NCBI RefSeq assembly: GCF_000738085.1 | Contig: NZ_JPRS01000072.1 | Span: 1-44,355 of the forward strand | Length of the DNA stretch: 44,355 nt | Direction: 5' to 3' | DNA from: Cryobacterium sp. MLB-32 | GTDB lineage: Bacteria; Actinomycetota; Actinomycetes; Actinomycetales; Microbacteriaceae | Part shown: piece after piece, positions 23,992 through 32,881 of the stretch | Layout of the letters: each line of letters starts with the position of its first letter | How positions within the stretch are numbered: the first letter of the stretch is position 1 | Notes under the pieces: model-generated | What the model was told of the DNA's origin: nothing | Seen by the model: the letters and a program-made list of their open reading frames with translations, nothing else | Database searches by the model: none | Position numbers and translations under genes: made by a program

Positions 23992-24969
23992 ATGGTTATC
24001 GCAGTTTCTTCCGAGTCTTCGTCCGCACACGCCTGGGGCTACGGCCTCGCCACGATTGCGTCCGACGGAACCGTGCTCGACACCTGGTTCCCCTCCCCCT
24101 CGCTCGGCGAGCTGCCGGCCAACCGCGACCGCTGGATCGTACCGGCCGAACTCAGTGAGGCCGCAGGCCCCGACGAACGCCGCTCCGTGCGCCTTGAGGC
24201 CGTTACCGTGCAGATCGACCTCCAGTCCCCGGTCGCCGGCACGTCGGATGCTTACCTGCGTCTGCACCTGCTCTCCCACCTGCTCGTGAAGCCCAACAGC
24301 ATCAACCTCGAGGGCATCTTCGGCCATCTGCCCTCCGTGGTGTGGACCAACGCCGGCCCGATGCTGCCGGCAGACTTCGCCCGCTTGCGCCCGTCACTGC
24401 AGCGCGCCGGCATTCAGGCCAGCGGCCTCGACAAGTTCCCGCCGCTGCTCGACTATGTCATTCCGGCCGGCGTGAGAATAGCGGATGCCTCGCGCGTTCG
24501 CCTCGGCGCCCATCTGGCTCCCGGAACCACCGTCATGCACGAGGGCTTCGTCAACTTCAACGCCGGAACGCTCGGCTCGTCCATGGTGGAGGGGCGGGTA
24601 TCGCAGGGAGTCGTCGTGGGCGAAGGCTCCGATATCGGCGGCGGCGCGTCCATCATGGGCACGCTCTCGGGCGGCGGTACGCAGCGCGTCTCGATCGGGG
24701 CCCGGGCCCTCCTCGGGGCGAACTCGGGCGTCGGCATCGCGATCGGCGACGACACGGTGGTTGAGGCGGGCCTCTATGTGACGGCCGGCACGAAGGTCGT
24801 ACTCGTCGGTTCGCCCGTCGGCAACGACGGCCAGGCGCGCACGGTGAAGGCGGTTGAACTCAGCGGCGTCCCGAACCTGCTGTTCCGTCGCAATTCCATT
24901 TCCGGCGCCGTCGAGGTGCTCGCCCGCACCGGAACGGGCATCGTGCTCAACGAGGCCCTGCACGCGTAG
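23992..24969 (+). CDS. dapD: Tetrahydrodipicolinate N-succinyltransferase
   Basis: A 325-residue protein of the actinobacterial DapD type. It transfers succinyl from succinyl-CoA to tetrahydrodipicolinate in the succinylase branch of lysine/DAP synthesis. The N-terminal domain includes [34 protein letters not shown] (broken here by family convention into helix and loop). The middle is a left-handed beta-helix built of hexapeptide repeats ([45 protein letters not shown]). ATG 23992 appears leaderless, with TAATCT 6 nt upstream. It is divergent from dapE; dapC lies 5 kb away. Confidence 0.93.
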   Translation: MVIAVSSESSSAHAWGYGLATIASDGTVLDTWFPSPSLGELPANRDRWIVPAELSEAAGPDERRSVRLEAVTVQIDLQSPVAGTSDAYLRLHLLSHLLVKPNSINLEGIFGHLPSVVWTNAGPMLPADFARLRPSLQRAGIQASGLDKFPPLLDYVIPAGVRIADASRVRLGAHLAPGTTVMHEGFVNFNAGTLGSSMVEGRVSQGVVVGEGSDIGGGASIMGTLSGGGTQRVSIGARALLGANSGVGIAIGDDTVVEAGLYVTAGTKVVLVGSPVGNDGQARTVKAVELSGVPNLLFRRNSISGAVEVLARTGTGIVLNEALHA

Positions 24970-25034
24970 CCGCCACCACCGGGTGCCCACTTACCGGTAG
25001 CATCCGGACTACACACTAATCACGAGGGAGTGAT

Positions 25035-27643
25035 GTGGGCACCGACGCACCTCGAAGCAGACGACACCGCAGGCTGAGTTTCCTGTTCGCCGGCCTGGGC
25101 GTGCTACTTGCCCTCGCCCTGATCGCATCCGGTGTCGGTGTCTGGACGGTGACCCGCTCATTCCCCATGCTCTCCGGCCAGGTCGACATCCCTGGCCTCG
25201 GGTCCCAGGTCACGGTCGTTCGCGACGAAGCAGGTATCCCCTCGATCACGGCGAAGACGTCAGCGGACCTGTTTCTGGCGGAGGGATACGTGCACGCCCA
25301 GGATCGCTTCTGGGAGATGGACTTTCGACGTCACGTCACCTCCGGCCGATTGTCCGAACTGTTCGGCGACAGTCAGGTGGGCACCGACACCTTCGTACGC
25401 ACGCTGGGCTGGCGCGCGGTCGCGGAGGCCGAGGTGGCGCTCCTCGACCCGGAGACCCTCGGCTACTTCCAGGCCTATGCCGACGGCGTGAACGCCTACC
25501 TCACCACCCACCGGGGCGCGGATATCTCCCTTGAGTACGCCGTGCTCGCCCTGCAGCACCCGGGTTACGAACCGGAACCGTGGACGCCCGCCGACTCGGT
25601 GGCGTGGCTGAAGGCGATGGCCTGGGACCTGCGATCGAACCTCGTCGACGAAATCGACCGCGCCCTGCTCACCCCCGACTACTCGCCCGCCGAGATCGCC
25701 GAGCTGCATCCGACCTACCCCTATGGCACCCACCCCACGATTACGGGCGGCCCCCCGGCCGGTGCGGCGGCGGCGACCGCTCCCGCCTCCGTGGAGACAG
25801 CGAAACCCTCCACCGAGGTATCGGTCACCGCGAGCGGATACGGCGAGGCCCTCGCCTCGCTGCGCACCTCGCTCTCGGCCGTGCCGGAGCTGCTCGGTCC
25901 GGCGGGCGGCGACATCGGCTCCAACTCCTGGGTCGTGTCCGGTGCCCTCACCGACACGGGCACGCCGCTGCTGGCCAATGACCCGCACCTCGGGCCCGCG
26001 CTTCCATCGGCGTGGTACCAGGTGGGACTGCGCTGCAGCACGGTGAGCGCCGAGTGCCCGTTCGACGTGGCCGGATACAGCTTCTCGGGGCTGCCAGGTG
26101 TCGTCATCGGTCACAATGCGCGCATCGCCTGGGGTTTCACGAACCTGGCTCCGGACGTGGCCGACCTGTATGTGGAACGGGTCACCGGCGACACCTACGA
26201 GTACGACGGCGTGGCGAAACCGCTTGCTGTGCGCAGCGAGAAGATCACCGTGGCGGGCGGGACCGACGTGAAGATCACGATCCGCTCGACCGAACACGGC
26301 CCCATCGTGAGCGGGCTGACCGGCACCGACTTTGCCGCCATTGCGAGCGATTACCCGCCCGCCGCCGGCATGCCGTCCCCAGCAGAGGCCCCGGATGCCG
26401 CGGCACCGACCGCGACCTACGAGCTGTCCCTGCAGTGGACCGCCCTGAGCCCCGGCCGAACGGCATCCGCCATCTTCGCCCTCAATCGCGCCACCAACTG
26501 GGACAGCTTCCGAGCGGCCGCGGCGAACTTCGACGTGCCCTCGCAGAATCTGGTCTACGCCGACGTCGACGGGAACATCGGGTACCAGGCCCCGGGGGTC
26601 GTGCCGATCCGCATCACCGGCGACGGAACCGTGCCGGTGCCCGGCTGGACCAGCCAATACGGCTGGAATGGTTATATCCCCTTCGACGCCCTGCCCCAGG
26701 TGTTCAACCCCCCGAGCGGATACATCGTGGCAGCGAACAATGCCGCCGTCGGCCCCGACTACCCATACCTGCTGACGGCCGATTGGGATCTCGGCTACCG
26801 CGCCGACCAGATCACGAAACGGCTGACCGCCCTGATCGCTGACGGGACCCCGCTGACGGGCGCGATGATGAGCGAGATACAGGCGGATGATTTCAGCGCC
26901 ATCGCCCAGGCACTCGTGCCAGCCCTGCAAGGTGTCACCGTCACCGGGAAGGCGCTCAAGGCCCAGCAGCTTTTTGAGGGCTGGGACTACACAGTACGAG
27001 CGGACAGCGCCGCTGCCGCGTACTTCAACATCGTGTGGCACCGGCTCCTCTCCGAGATGTTTGACGCCAAACTCCCCGACGGCGCCGGCATGACCGGAGG
27101 CGACCGGTCGTTCGCCGTGGTGACAACCCTGCTCGCCCAACCGGACTCGCCGTGGTGGGCGAACGAACGCACCGGCACCACGGGCCAGTCGAAGATGCTG
27201 ACCCGCGTGCTTGAGGACGCCGCAACCGAGGGGGTCACCCGCATGGGGTCGGACACCTCCCAGTGGGAATGGGGCCGTATCCACACCCTCGAACTCACGA
27301 ACCAGAGCCTGGGCAAATCGGGGGTGGCGCCGATCGAGATGCTGTTCAATCGGGGCCCCTACGAGCTCGGGGGCGGGTCGGCGGTGGTCAACGCCCAGGG
27401 CTCCGATGCCACGGTTCCCGGCTATGCGGTGGACTGGGTGCCTCGATGCGGCAGGTGATCGATCTCGGGGACTTCGACCGGTCGACGTGGATCAACCTCA
27501 CCGGCGCATCCGGGCATGCGTTCCACCCGAACTATGTCGACCAGGCTCCGCTGTGGCAGAACCATGAGACGCGCCCGTGGCGCTTCACTCCCGTGGCGCT
27601 CACTGACGCCGCGACGGACACGCTGACCCTGCTACCGGGCTGA
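25035..27643 (+). pseudogene. Penicillin acylase family protein (Ntn hydrolase), frameshifted near the 3' end
   Basis: The main frame runs to 27458 (807 residues), but family homology continues in another frame to 27643. At 27441 the sequence reads GTGCCTCGATGCGG; adding one C gives VDWVPSMRQVIDLGDF and the usual C-terminus (WINLTGASGHAFHPNYVDQ...), for a protein of about 869 residues. An N-terminal membrane helix (about 14-38) suggests an extracytoplasmic enzyme. The motif VHAQDRFWEMDFRR is typical. The self-processing site is GSNSWVV, making Ser296 the predicted N-terminal nucleophile of the beta chain, with LLANDPHL following. Natural substrates may be acyl-homoserine lactones or other amides. 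GTG 25035 has GAGGGAG 4 nt upstream. A sequencing error is likely. Confidence 0.85.
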
Positions 27644-27683
27644 CCGGCGCACCCAGGATCGGCCTGCGAGGTCTCGATCGCTC

Positions 27684-27730
27684 CTTCGTCGCTCCTCGAC
27701 CAGCGCACCACCCGTCGAGGAGCGACGAAG
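27684..27730. terminator. 17-bp perfect inverted repeat between penicillin acylase and gltA (repeat family copy 2)
   Basis: CTTCGTCGCTCCTCGAC (27684-27700) pairs perfectly with 27714-27730 around a 13-nt loop. It lies between two convergent genes, one nucleotide from the gltA stop, so it can serve as a bidirectional terminator. It is part of the GGTCTCGATCGCTCC...CTCGACCAGCG repeat starting at about 27670. Confidence 0.7.
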
Positions 27731-27731
27731 C

Positions 27732-29066
27732 CTAACGCTGCGGGAAGTCCCGAGCGCCGGATCCCACGTACAGCTGCTGCGGGCGGCCGATCTTGGTGGC
27801 CGGGTCTTCGTTCATCTCACGCCAGTGCCCGATCCAGCCGGGCAGACGCCCGATGGCGAACAGCACGGTGAACATGCGGGTCGGGAAGCCCATCGCCTTG
27901 TAGATGACTCCGGTGTAAAAGTCCACGTTGGGGTAGAGCTTGCGCTCCTTGAAGTAATCGTCGCTGAGGGCGAGGTTCTCGAGTTCCTGCGCAATGTCGA
28001 GCAGGTCATCCTTGATGCCCAGGGCTGCCAGAACCTCGTGGGCGCTCTCCTTGACCAGAGTGGCGCGCGGGTCGAAGTTCTTGTAGACCCGGTGGCCGAA
28101 TCCCATGAGCTTCACCCCCTGCTCTTTGTTCTTCACTCGCTCGACGTACTTTTCGACGCCTTCGCCGGACGCCTTGATCTCACCGAGCATCTTGAGAACT
28201 GCCTCGTTCGCACCGCCGTGCAGGGGACCGAAGAGGGCGTTGATTCCGGACGAAACAGACGCAAAGAGGTTTGCCTCGGTGGAGCCGACGAGGCGCACCG
28301 TCGAGGTGGACGCGTTCTGTTCGTGGTCTTCGTGCAGCATGAGCAGACGCTCAAGCGCCTGGCTCACGACGGGGTTGCCCACATAGGGCTCCGCGCGGTT
28401 GCCGAAGTTCAGCTTGAGGAAGTTGTCGACGAAGCTCAGCGAGTTGTCGGGGTAGAGGAACGCCTGGCCGATGCTCTTCTTGTGCGCGTAGGCCGCCATC
28501 ACGGGCAGCTTGGCGAGCAGGCGGATCGTGGAAATCTCGACCTGCTCCGGGTCCTTCGGATCAAGGGAATCCTGGTAGAACGTCGACAGTGCGGACACAC
28601 CGGAGGCGAGCACGCTCATCGGGTGGGCCTTGTGCGGCAGGGAATCGAAGAAACGGCGCATGTCTTCGTGCAGCAGGGTGTGGTGACGGATGCGGTCGTC
28701 GAAGTTCTCGAGTTCGAGCTGCGTGGGCAGTTCTCCGTAGATAAGCAGCCATGCCGTCTCGAGGAAGCTGGAGTTCTTGGCGATCTGTTCGATGGGATAA
28801 CCGCGATAGCGCAGAATACCCTGCTCGCCGTCGATGTAGGTGATCGCGGAGCGCGTCGCCGCGGTGTTCACGAAGCCATAGTCAATCGTGGTGAGACCGG
28901 TCTTCTTCGTGAGCGTCGAAATATCGATGCTCGACGCGCCGTCGGTGCTCTCCACAATGGGAAACTCCGCCGTGCCTCCCGGGTAGCTAAGAGTTGCCGT
29001 CTGCGGTTCCACAGCAGTTTCCTGCTCTGGTTCGTTGGATATCGTTTGCTGCGCGACGTCGGTCAC
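27732..29066 (-). CDS. gltA: Citrate synthase
   Basis: A 444-residue type II-like citrate synthase that condenses acetyl-CoA and oxaloacetate. The catalytic triad is visible: His283 (GPLHGGANEAV), His325 (FGHRVYKNFDPRA) and Asp382 (NVDFYTG). They are offset about 19-20 from E. coli numbering. The N-terminus has a 35-residue polar leader before LSYPGGTAEFPIVEST. GTG 29066 is chosen because AGGGAGG lies 4 nt upstream; the frame stays open to 29117. The 218-nt upstream gap holds a bulged hairpin at 29221-29239 that may end the dapC transcript. It converges on penicillin acylase across a strong hairpin. Confidence 0.95.
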   Translation of the reverse strand: MTDVAQQTISNEPEQETAVEPQTATLSYPGGTAEFPIVESTDGASSIDISTLTKKTGLTTIDYGFVNTAATRSAITYIDGEQGILRYRGYPIEQIAKNSSFLETAWLLIYGELPTQLELENFDDRIRHHTLLHEDMRRFFDSLPHKAHPMSVLASGVSALSTFYQDSLDPKDPEQVEISTIRLLAKLPVMAAYAHKKSIGQAFLYPDNSLSFVDNFLKLNFGNRAEPYVGNPVVSQALERLLMLHEDHEQNASTSTVRLVGSTEANLFASVSSGINALFGPLHGGANEAVLKMLGEIKASGEGVEKYVERVKNKEQGVKLMGFGHRVYKNFDPRATLVKESAHEVLAALGIKDDLLDIAQELENLALSDDYFKERKLYPNVDFYTGVIYKAMGFPTRMFTVLFAIGRLPGWIGHWREMNEDPATKIGRPQQLYVGSGARDFPQR

Positions 29067-29284
29067 GGAGCCTCCCTGAGTCTCGCTGCGTATGGTGCCG
29101 GGCGTTCGCCACGGCATATTCGTGCGCCCGGCAAACTCGTTCCGACTACAGCCTAAAGGGCCGGACGGCCTACTGTTGCATCCGCCAAGAGTTCGGGTGT
29201 TTCATTATCGATGTTCCACACACCCGTGTTTACGGGGTGGAACGCGCCCTGTCGGCATGCCTCGAAGACACGGTCAAGCCGCGT

Positions 29285-30385
29285 TCAAGCGAGAAGACGT
29301 TTGGCGGCCGCGGCGATTCTCTCGTCGGTTGCCGTGAGAGAAAACCGCACGTGATCGTCGAAGAAGTCGCCGTAGAACGGTCCGGGACCGGCGAGGATTC
29401 CCCGATCAGCGAGCCGCGCGATCGACTCCCAGGCCGGCCGTCCCTCGGTCGCCCAGAGATAGAGCCCGGCCTCGCTATTGTCGATCCGGAAGCCGGCCGC
29501 TTCGAGTGCTGGTTTCAGTACTGCCCGGCGGGCCCGATACCGCTCGCGCTGAACGGAGACATGATCGTCGTCGCCGAGGGCGGCGATCATGGCCGTCTGG
29601 AGGGGTGCCGGCAGCATGAGTCCGGCATGTTTGCGCACGGTGAGCAGGCGAGCGAGCACATCCGCGTCTCCGGCGGCGAAGGCTGCACGGTAGCCCGCCA
29701 TGTTGGATTGCTTACTGAGGGAGTAGATCGCGATCACGTTCGTCAGGGAGCCGTCGATCACGCGGGGGTCGAGGATGCTCGGAATCGGCTCCGCGTCCCA
29801 GGGCTCGTCCCACCCCAGCTCGGCGTAGCACTCGTCGCTCACGATCACGGCACCGAGTTCGCGGGCCCGCAGCACCGCCGCGCGCAGTTCGGCGACGGAG
29901 AGCACCCGCCCGTCGGGGTTGCCGGGGCTGTTCAGCCAAATGAGCTTCGTGCCGGCGGGCCACTCGGCCGGGTCGTCGGACGCGAGCGCCGTGGCGCCGG
30001 CGATCGCAGCGCCGATCGCGTAGGTCGGGTACGCGGCACGGGGGTGCACGATCGTGTCGCCTTCCCCGATGCCGATCATGAAGGGCATCAGCGCGACGAG
30101 CTCTTTCGAGCCGATCGTGGGGAGCACGTTCTTCTCGCTCAGGTTCGTCACGCCGCGCCGCCGGGCGTACCAGGCCACGATGGCCTGTTGAAGCTCGGGC
30201 GTTCCGGCGGTCTGCGGGTACGCGTGGGCATCCGTTGCCTGGGCGAGGGCCTCGCGAACAACTCTCGGAGTCTCATCGGCGGGCGAGCCGATCGACAGGT
30301 CGACGATCCCGTCAGAGTGAGCCTTGGCACGCGACATGAACGGGACCATCTGGTCCCACGGGTAGTCGGGCAGCGACGTCAGCAC
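29285..30385 (-). CDS. dapC: Succinyldiaminopimelate transaminase
   Basis: A 366-residue fold-type I PLP aminotransferase that makes N-succinyl-LL-diaminopimelate from the keto precursor, between the DapD and DapE steps. It begins MLTSLPDYPWDQMVPFMSRAKAH, the usual actinobacterial DapC start. The Schiff-base lysine is in IYSLSKQSNMAGYR, with NSPGNPDGRVLS and VSDECYAELGW as PLP-contact motifs. GTG 30385 lies 6 nt after the fdxA stop, so the pair is cotranscribed. The fdxA-dapC pair is conserved in actinobacteria (Rv1177-Rv1178), which supports DapC over a generic aminotransferase. Confidence 0.92.
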   Translation of the reverse strand: MLTSLPDYPWDQMVPFMSRAKAHSDGIVDLSIGSPADETPRVVREALAQATDAHAYPQTAGTPELQQAIVAWYARRRGVTNLSEKNVLPTIGSKELVALMPFMIGIGEGDTIVHPRAAYPTYAIGAAIAGATALASDDPAEWPAGTKLIWLNSPGNPDGRVLSVAELRAAVLRARELGAVIVSDECYAELGWDEPWDAEPIPSILDPRVIDGSLTNVIAIYSLSKQSNMAGYRAAFAAGDADVLARLLTVRKHAGLMLPAPLQTAMIAALGDDDHVSVQRERYRARRAVLKPALEAAGFRIDNSEAGLYLWATEGRPAWESIARLADRGILAGPGPFYGDFFDDHVRFSLTATDERIAAAAKRLLA

Positions 30386-30391
30386 GAGAGA

Positions 30392-30715
30392 CTAGTGCTG
30401 AACCTGGGGTGGCAGCACGGAGATGACGGGGTGGTCCTTGGCGAGCACGCCGACCTTGGCGGCTCCGCCGGGGGAACCGATGTCGTCGAAGAATTCCACG
30501 TTGGCCTTGTAGTAGTCGGCCCACTGTTCGGGCAGATCGTCTTCGTAGTAGATGGCCTCGACGGGGCAGACGGGCTCGCAGGCGCCGCAGTCCACGCACT
30601 CGTCGGGGTGGATGTAGAGCGAGCGCTCGCCCTCGTAGATGCAGTCGACCGGGCATTCATCAATGCAGGCCCGGTCCTTCACGTCGACGCACGGCAAGGC
30701 AATCACATACGTCAC
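30392..30715 (-). CDS. fdxA: Seven-iron ferredoxin (3Fe-4S/4Fe-4S)
   Basis: A 107-residue soluble electron carrier. Cysteines 9, 17 and 50 fit the [3Fe-4S] cluster. Cysteines 21, 40, 43 and 46 fit the [4Fe-4S] cluster, and Cys25 is extra, as in other FdxA proteins. The C-terminal half ([30 protein letters not shown]) is the usual actinobacterial extension. GTG 30715 has GAAGGGA about 11 nt upstream; TAGGAT further up may be a -10. dapC follows after 6 nt. Confidence 0.95.
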   Translation of the reverse strand: MTYVIALPCVDVKDRACIDECPVDCIYEGERSLYIHPDECVDCGACEPVCPVEAIYYEDDLPEQWADYYKANVEFFDDIGSPGGAAKVGVLAKDHPVISVLPPQVQH

Positions 30716-30787
30716 TTGATTTATGTCCCTTCGAGAGCAGGGTTTTATCCTACGCCCGTTCGGCCTTGGGGCCGATTCAGCGGACGC

Positions 30788-31015
30788 TCACCGCCGAGCA
30801 GGAATTGTGGGCCAGGCCAGCACCAATGCCGTCACAAGGGCCGGAACAACGGTCCAGAGTGTTCCCGTCAGGCCGGCCGGAACCAGTACGGAGCCACCGG
30901 CACCGCGCAACGACAGCACAAAGATCGTCACGAGTAGACCGGTGGCGGCCAGAAATGCGACCGTACGAGTACCGCGCAGGAGTCGCAGACCCACCAACAG
31001 GGCCGAAACAGCCAC
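30788..31015 (-). CDS. Small membrane protein downstream of the MshB-like gene
   Basis: A 75-residue hydrophobic protein with three likely membrane segments (about 2-14, 19-37 and 48-69). I recognise no motif. GTG 31015 is the only ATG/GTG/TTG start available; it lies 11 nt after the stop of the MshB-like gene on the same strand, so the two are probably one transcript. In Mycobacterium a small membrane protein (Rv1171) also follows mshB. That positional match is suggestive only, since I cannot align the two. Function unknown. Confidence 0.6.
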   Translation of the reverse strand: MAVSALLVGLRLLRGTRTVAFLAATGLLVTIFVLSLRGAGGSVLVPAGLTGTLWTVVPALVTALVLAWPTIPARR

Positions 31016-31026
31016 GAGCGCGAGGA

Positions 31027-31749
31027 TCAGCCCACGGGGATGCTCACCTCACCGACGCTGGCGGTGGACTGATGCGCGAGGGTGCCAAGCACGCCGAAGG
31101 CGACTCCGGCACCCACCCCGAGCACGCCGGCCAAGACTCGATTCATCAACGGGGGTGGCGCTGGGGCCACCGGGGGCGGGCGCGGCGGATCGAGGCGGGC
31201 ATAGGCCTCCGCCCCGGAGACGGGCGTGGTCGGCCCACCCGTGACGGTAACGGCGCGGTCTGCCACGGTCCAACGCCCGGGGAAACAGGCGAGCGCCCGC
31301 AGCTTCTGCTCAAGGTGATCGCTCACGTCGATGGCTACGGGCCGCTGGGTGGCCGCTTCAGACATACGTCGGCACAGGAAGACGGGCAGGCCGGCGGCGT
31401 GCGCCGCCGCGGTCGCCGTGAGCCGAAGCGCGTCGCTCACCGTGCCGATCGCCACGGCCGTGGCCCACTGCTCGGCGACGGCGTCAGCCAGCGCGTCGGC
31501 ACAGGCTCGATCGGGAGCCGATACCGGCGGCAGCGTTCTCCACTCCGTCGCCCCGAGCGCACCGAGCGCCGCTGTCACGCCCGACACCTCGGGGGCCGCG
31601 AACCCGTCTGGAGCGCCGGCATCCGCTTCATACAGGACGAGGGAGGGAGACCCGAGGTCGTGCAGGCGAGCGATTGTGCCGCCAGTCAGCCAGGATTCAT
31701 CGCCTGGGCGCCCATGCACGAACACGATGTGTTCGCCGCTACCGGACAT
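31027..31749 (-). CDS. Degenerate MshB/PIG-L (LmbE)-like protein with C-terminal membrane anchor
   Basis: A 240-residue protein starting MSGSGEHIVFVHGRPGDESWLTGGTIARL, which aligns by eye with the MshB/LmbE N-terminus (LFVHAHPDDES...GATIA). PIG-L deacetylases use HPDDE: the His and second Asp bind zinc and the first Asp is the base. Here it reads RPGDE, so the His and the base are gone. The later HPDH zinc motif is replaced by VSDALRL. Deacetylase activity is therefore unlikely. A hydrophobic helix at about 209-230 (VLAGVLGVGAGVAFGVLGTLA) would anchor it to the membrane. The order MshB-like, membrane protein, fdxA, dapC recalls the mycobacterial mshB region. Start 31749 gives the family N-terminus; starts up to 31788 are open. 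Confidence 0.7.
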   Translation of the reverse strand: MSGSGEHIVFVHGRPGDESWLTGGTIARLHDLGSPSLVLYEADAGAPDGFAAPEVSGVTAALGALGATEWRTLPPVSAPDRACADALADAVAEQWATAVAIGTVSDALRLTATAAAHAAGLPVFLCRRMSEAATQRPVAIDVSDHLEQKLRALACFPGRWTVADRAVTVTGGPTTPVSGAEAYARLDPPRPPPVAPAPPPLMNRVLAGVLGVGAGVAFGVLGTLAHQSTASVGEVSIPVG

Positions 31750-31808
31750 AACCATGGGACCCCGCTGCATTCCTCGATAAAGACACATTCACCTCACAGA
31801 ATCATAAC

Positions 31809-31863
31809 TAGACATGGGCGGGTGTCCGGGGCTAGAGTCGGAAAAGGTAAGGTTAGCCTTACC
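31809..31863 (+). promoter_or_regulatory. efeU promoter with DtxR/IdeR-type iron box
   Basis: TAGACA (31809-31814) and TAGAGT (31833-31838) are a possible -35/-10 pair 18 nt apart. Immediately downstream, GGTAAGGTTAGCCTTACC (31846-31863) is an interrupted palindrome close to the DtxR/IdeR consensus (TTAGGTTAGSCTAACCTAA). A repressor bound there would cover the start site when iron is plentiful. Confidence 0.75.
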
Positions 31864-31905
31864 ATCATTCACAGCTATTCCGCATCTTGACCTTCTGGAC
31901 GTGAC

Positions 31906-32769
31906 GTGCTCGGTAACTACCTGATCGGCCTTCGCGAGGGGCTTGAAGCAGCCCTGATCGTGACTATTCTCATCGCCTACATCGTCAAGATCGACCGCAA
32001 AGACGTTCTGCCGCGCATCTGGCTCGGCGTCGGACTCGCGGTGGCGCTCGCTCTGGGAATCGGCGCACTCCTCACCTACGGCACCTACGGGTTGTCCTTC
32101 ACCGCCCAGGAGATCATCGGCGGCGTGCTCTCGATCATCGCCACCGCCCTCGTGACCTGGATGGTGTTCTGGATGCTGCGCACCGCCCGCGACCTCAAGG
32201 GCCACCTCCAGGGCAACATCGACCGGCACCTCGTCGGTTCGGGCATCGGCCTCGTTCTCGTGGCCTTCCTCGCCGTGGGCCGTGAAGGTATCGAAACGGC
32301 GGTCTTCCTCTGGGCCGCCGTACAGGCGAGCGGATCCAACTCGATGCCGCTGCTTGGTGCCACGCTGGGCATCCTCACCGCGATCGCCCTCGGCTGGCTG
32401 ATCTACTCCGGAATGCTGCGCATCAACCTCTCGCGCTTCTTCACGTGGACCGGTGCGATTCTCATCATCGTCGCGGCGGGCGTGCTGTCGTACGGCGTGC
32501 ACGACCTGCAGGAAGCCGGCATCCTCCCAGGCCTCAACAGCCTCGCCTTCGACGTGAGCGCCGCCGTGCCGACCGGCAGCTGGTACGGCACCCTGCTGAA
32601 GGGCACGCTCAACTTCTCCCCCGCCACGACGTGGTTGGAGCTTCTGGTGTGGCTCGGCTACGTCGTGCCCACCCTGACACTGTTCATCGCGAAGAGCCGC
32701 CGCGGGCGCGTACAGCCCGCTGCGGCCTCGCACCCGGCACCCGCCCCGGAGACGGCCCTCGCCCGCTGA
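31906..32769 (+). CDS. efeU: Iron permease EfeU (FTR1 family)
   Basis: A 287-residue membrane protein with about seven helices. Both REGxE iron-path motifs are intact: REGLE at residues 10-14 and REGIE at 126-130. It moves iron across the cytoplasmic membrane using iron prepared by EfeO and EfeB. GTG 31906 begins the canonical MLGNYLIGLREGLEA; no strong ribosome site precedes it. An iron box lies 43 nt upstream. efeO follows after 112 nt on the same strand. The last 25 residues are Ala/Pro-rich, as in many actinobacterial homologues. Confidence 0.95.
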   Translation: MLGNYLIGLREGLEAALIVTILIAYIVKIDRKDVLPRIWLGVGLAVALALGIGALLTYGTYGLSFTAQEIIGGVLSIIATALVTWMVFWMLRTARDLKGHLQGNIDRHLVGSGIGLVLVAFLAVGREGIETAVFLWAAVQASGSNSMPLLGATLGILTAIALGWLIYSGMLRINLSRFFTWTGAILIIVAAGVLSYGVHDLQEAGILPGLNSLAFDVSAAVPTGSWYGTLLKGTLNFSPATTWLELLVWLGYVVPTLTLFIAKSRRGRVQPAAASHPAPAPETALAR

Positions 32770-32881
32770 GCCGATCCCGGTTGAATCTCACACGGTGAGC
32801 CTCAACGCCCCGCCCCGCCCTACCGCCTCCCGGGCTCAGTCCGGCCCTGCTGACTCTCCCCCCCCGTCTCGAAGGATTTCT

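Noticed and set aside
25260-27284. A 674-codon open frame on the minus strand
   Set aside because: It is antisense to penicillin acylase, which has a complete catalytic motif set. Its composition is Gly/Arg/His-rich shadow protein.
29191-29222. CRP/GlxR operator upstream of gltA
   Set aside because: GGGTGT and ACACCC arms exist, but the 19-nt spacing and the half-sites do not fit the TGTGA-N6-TCACA consensus.
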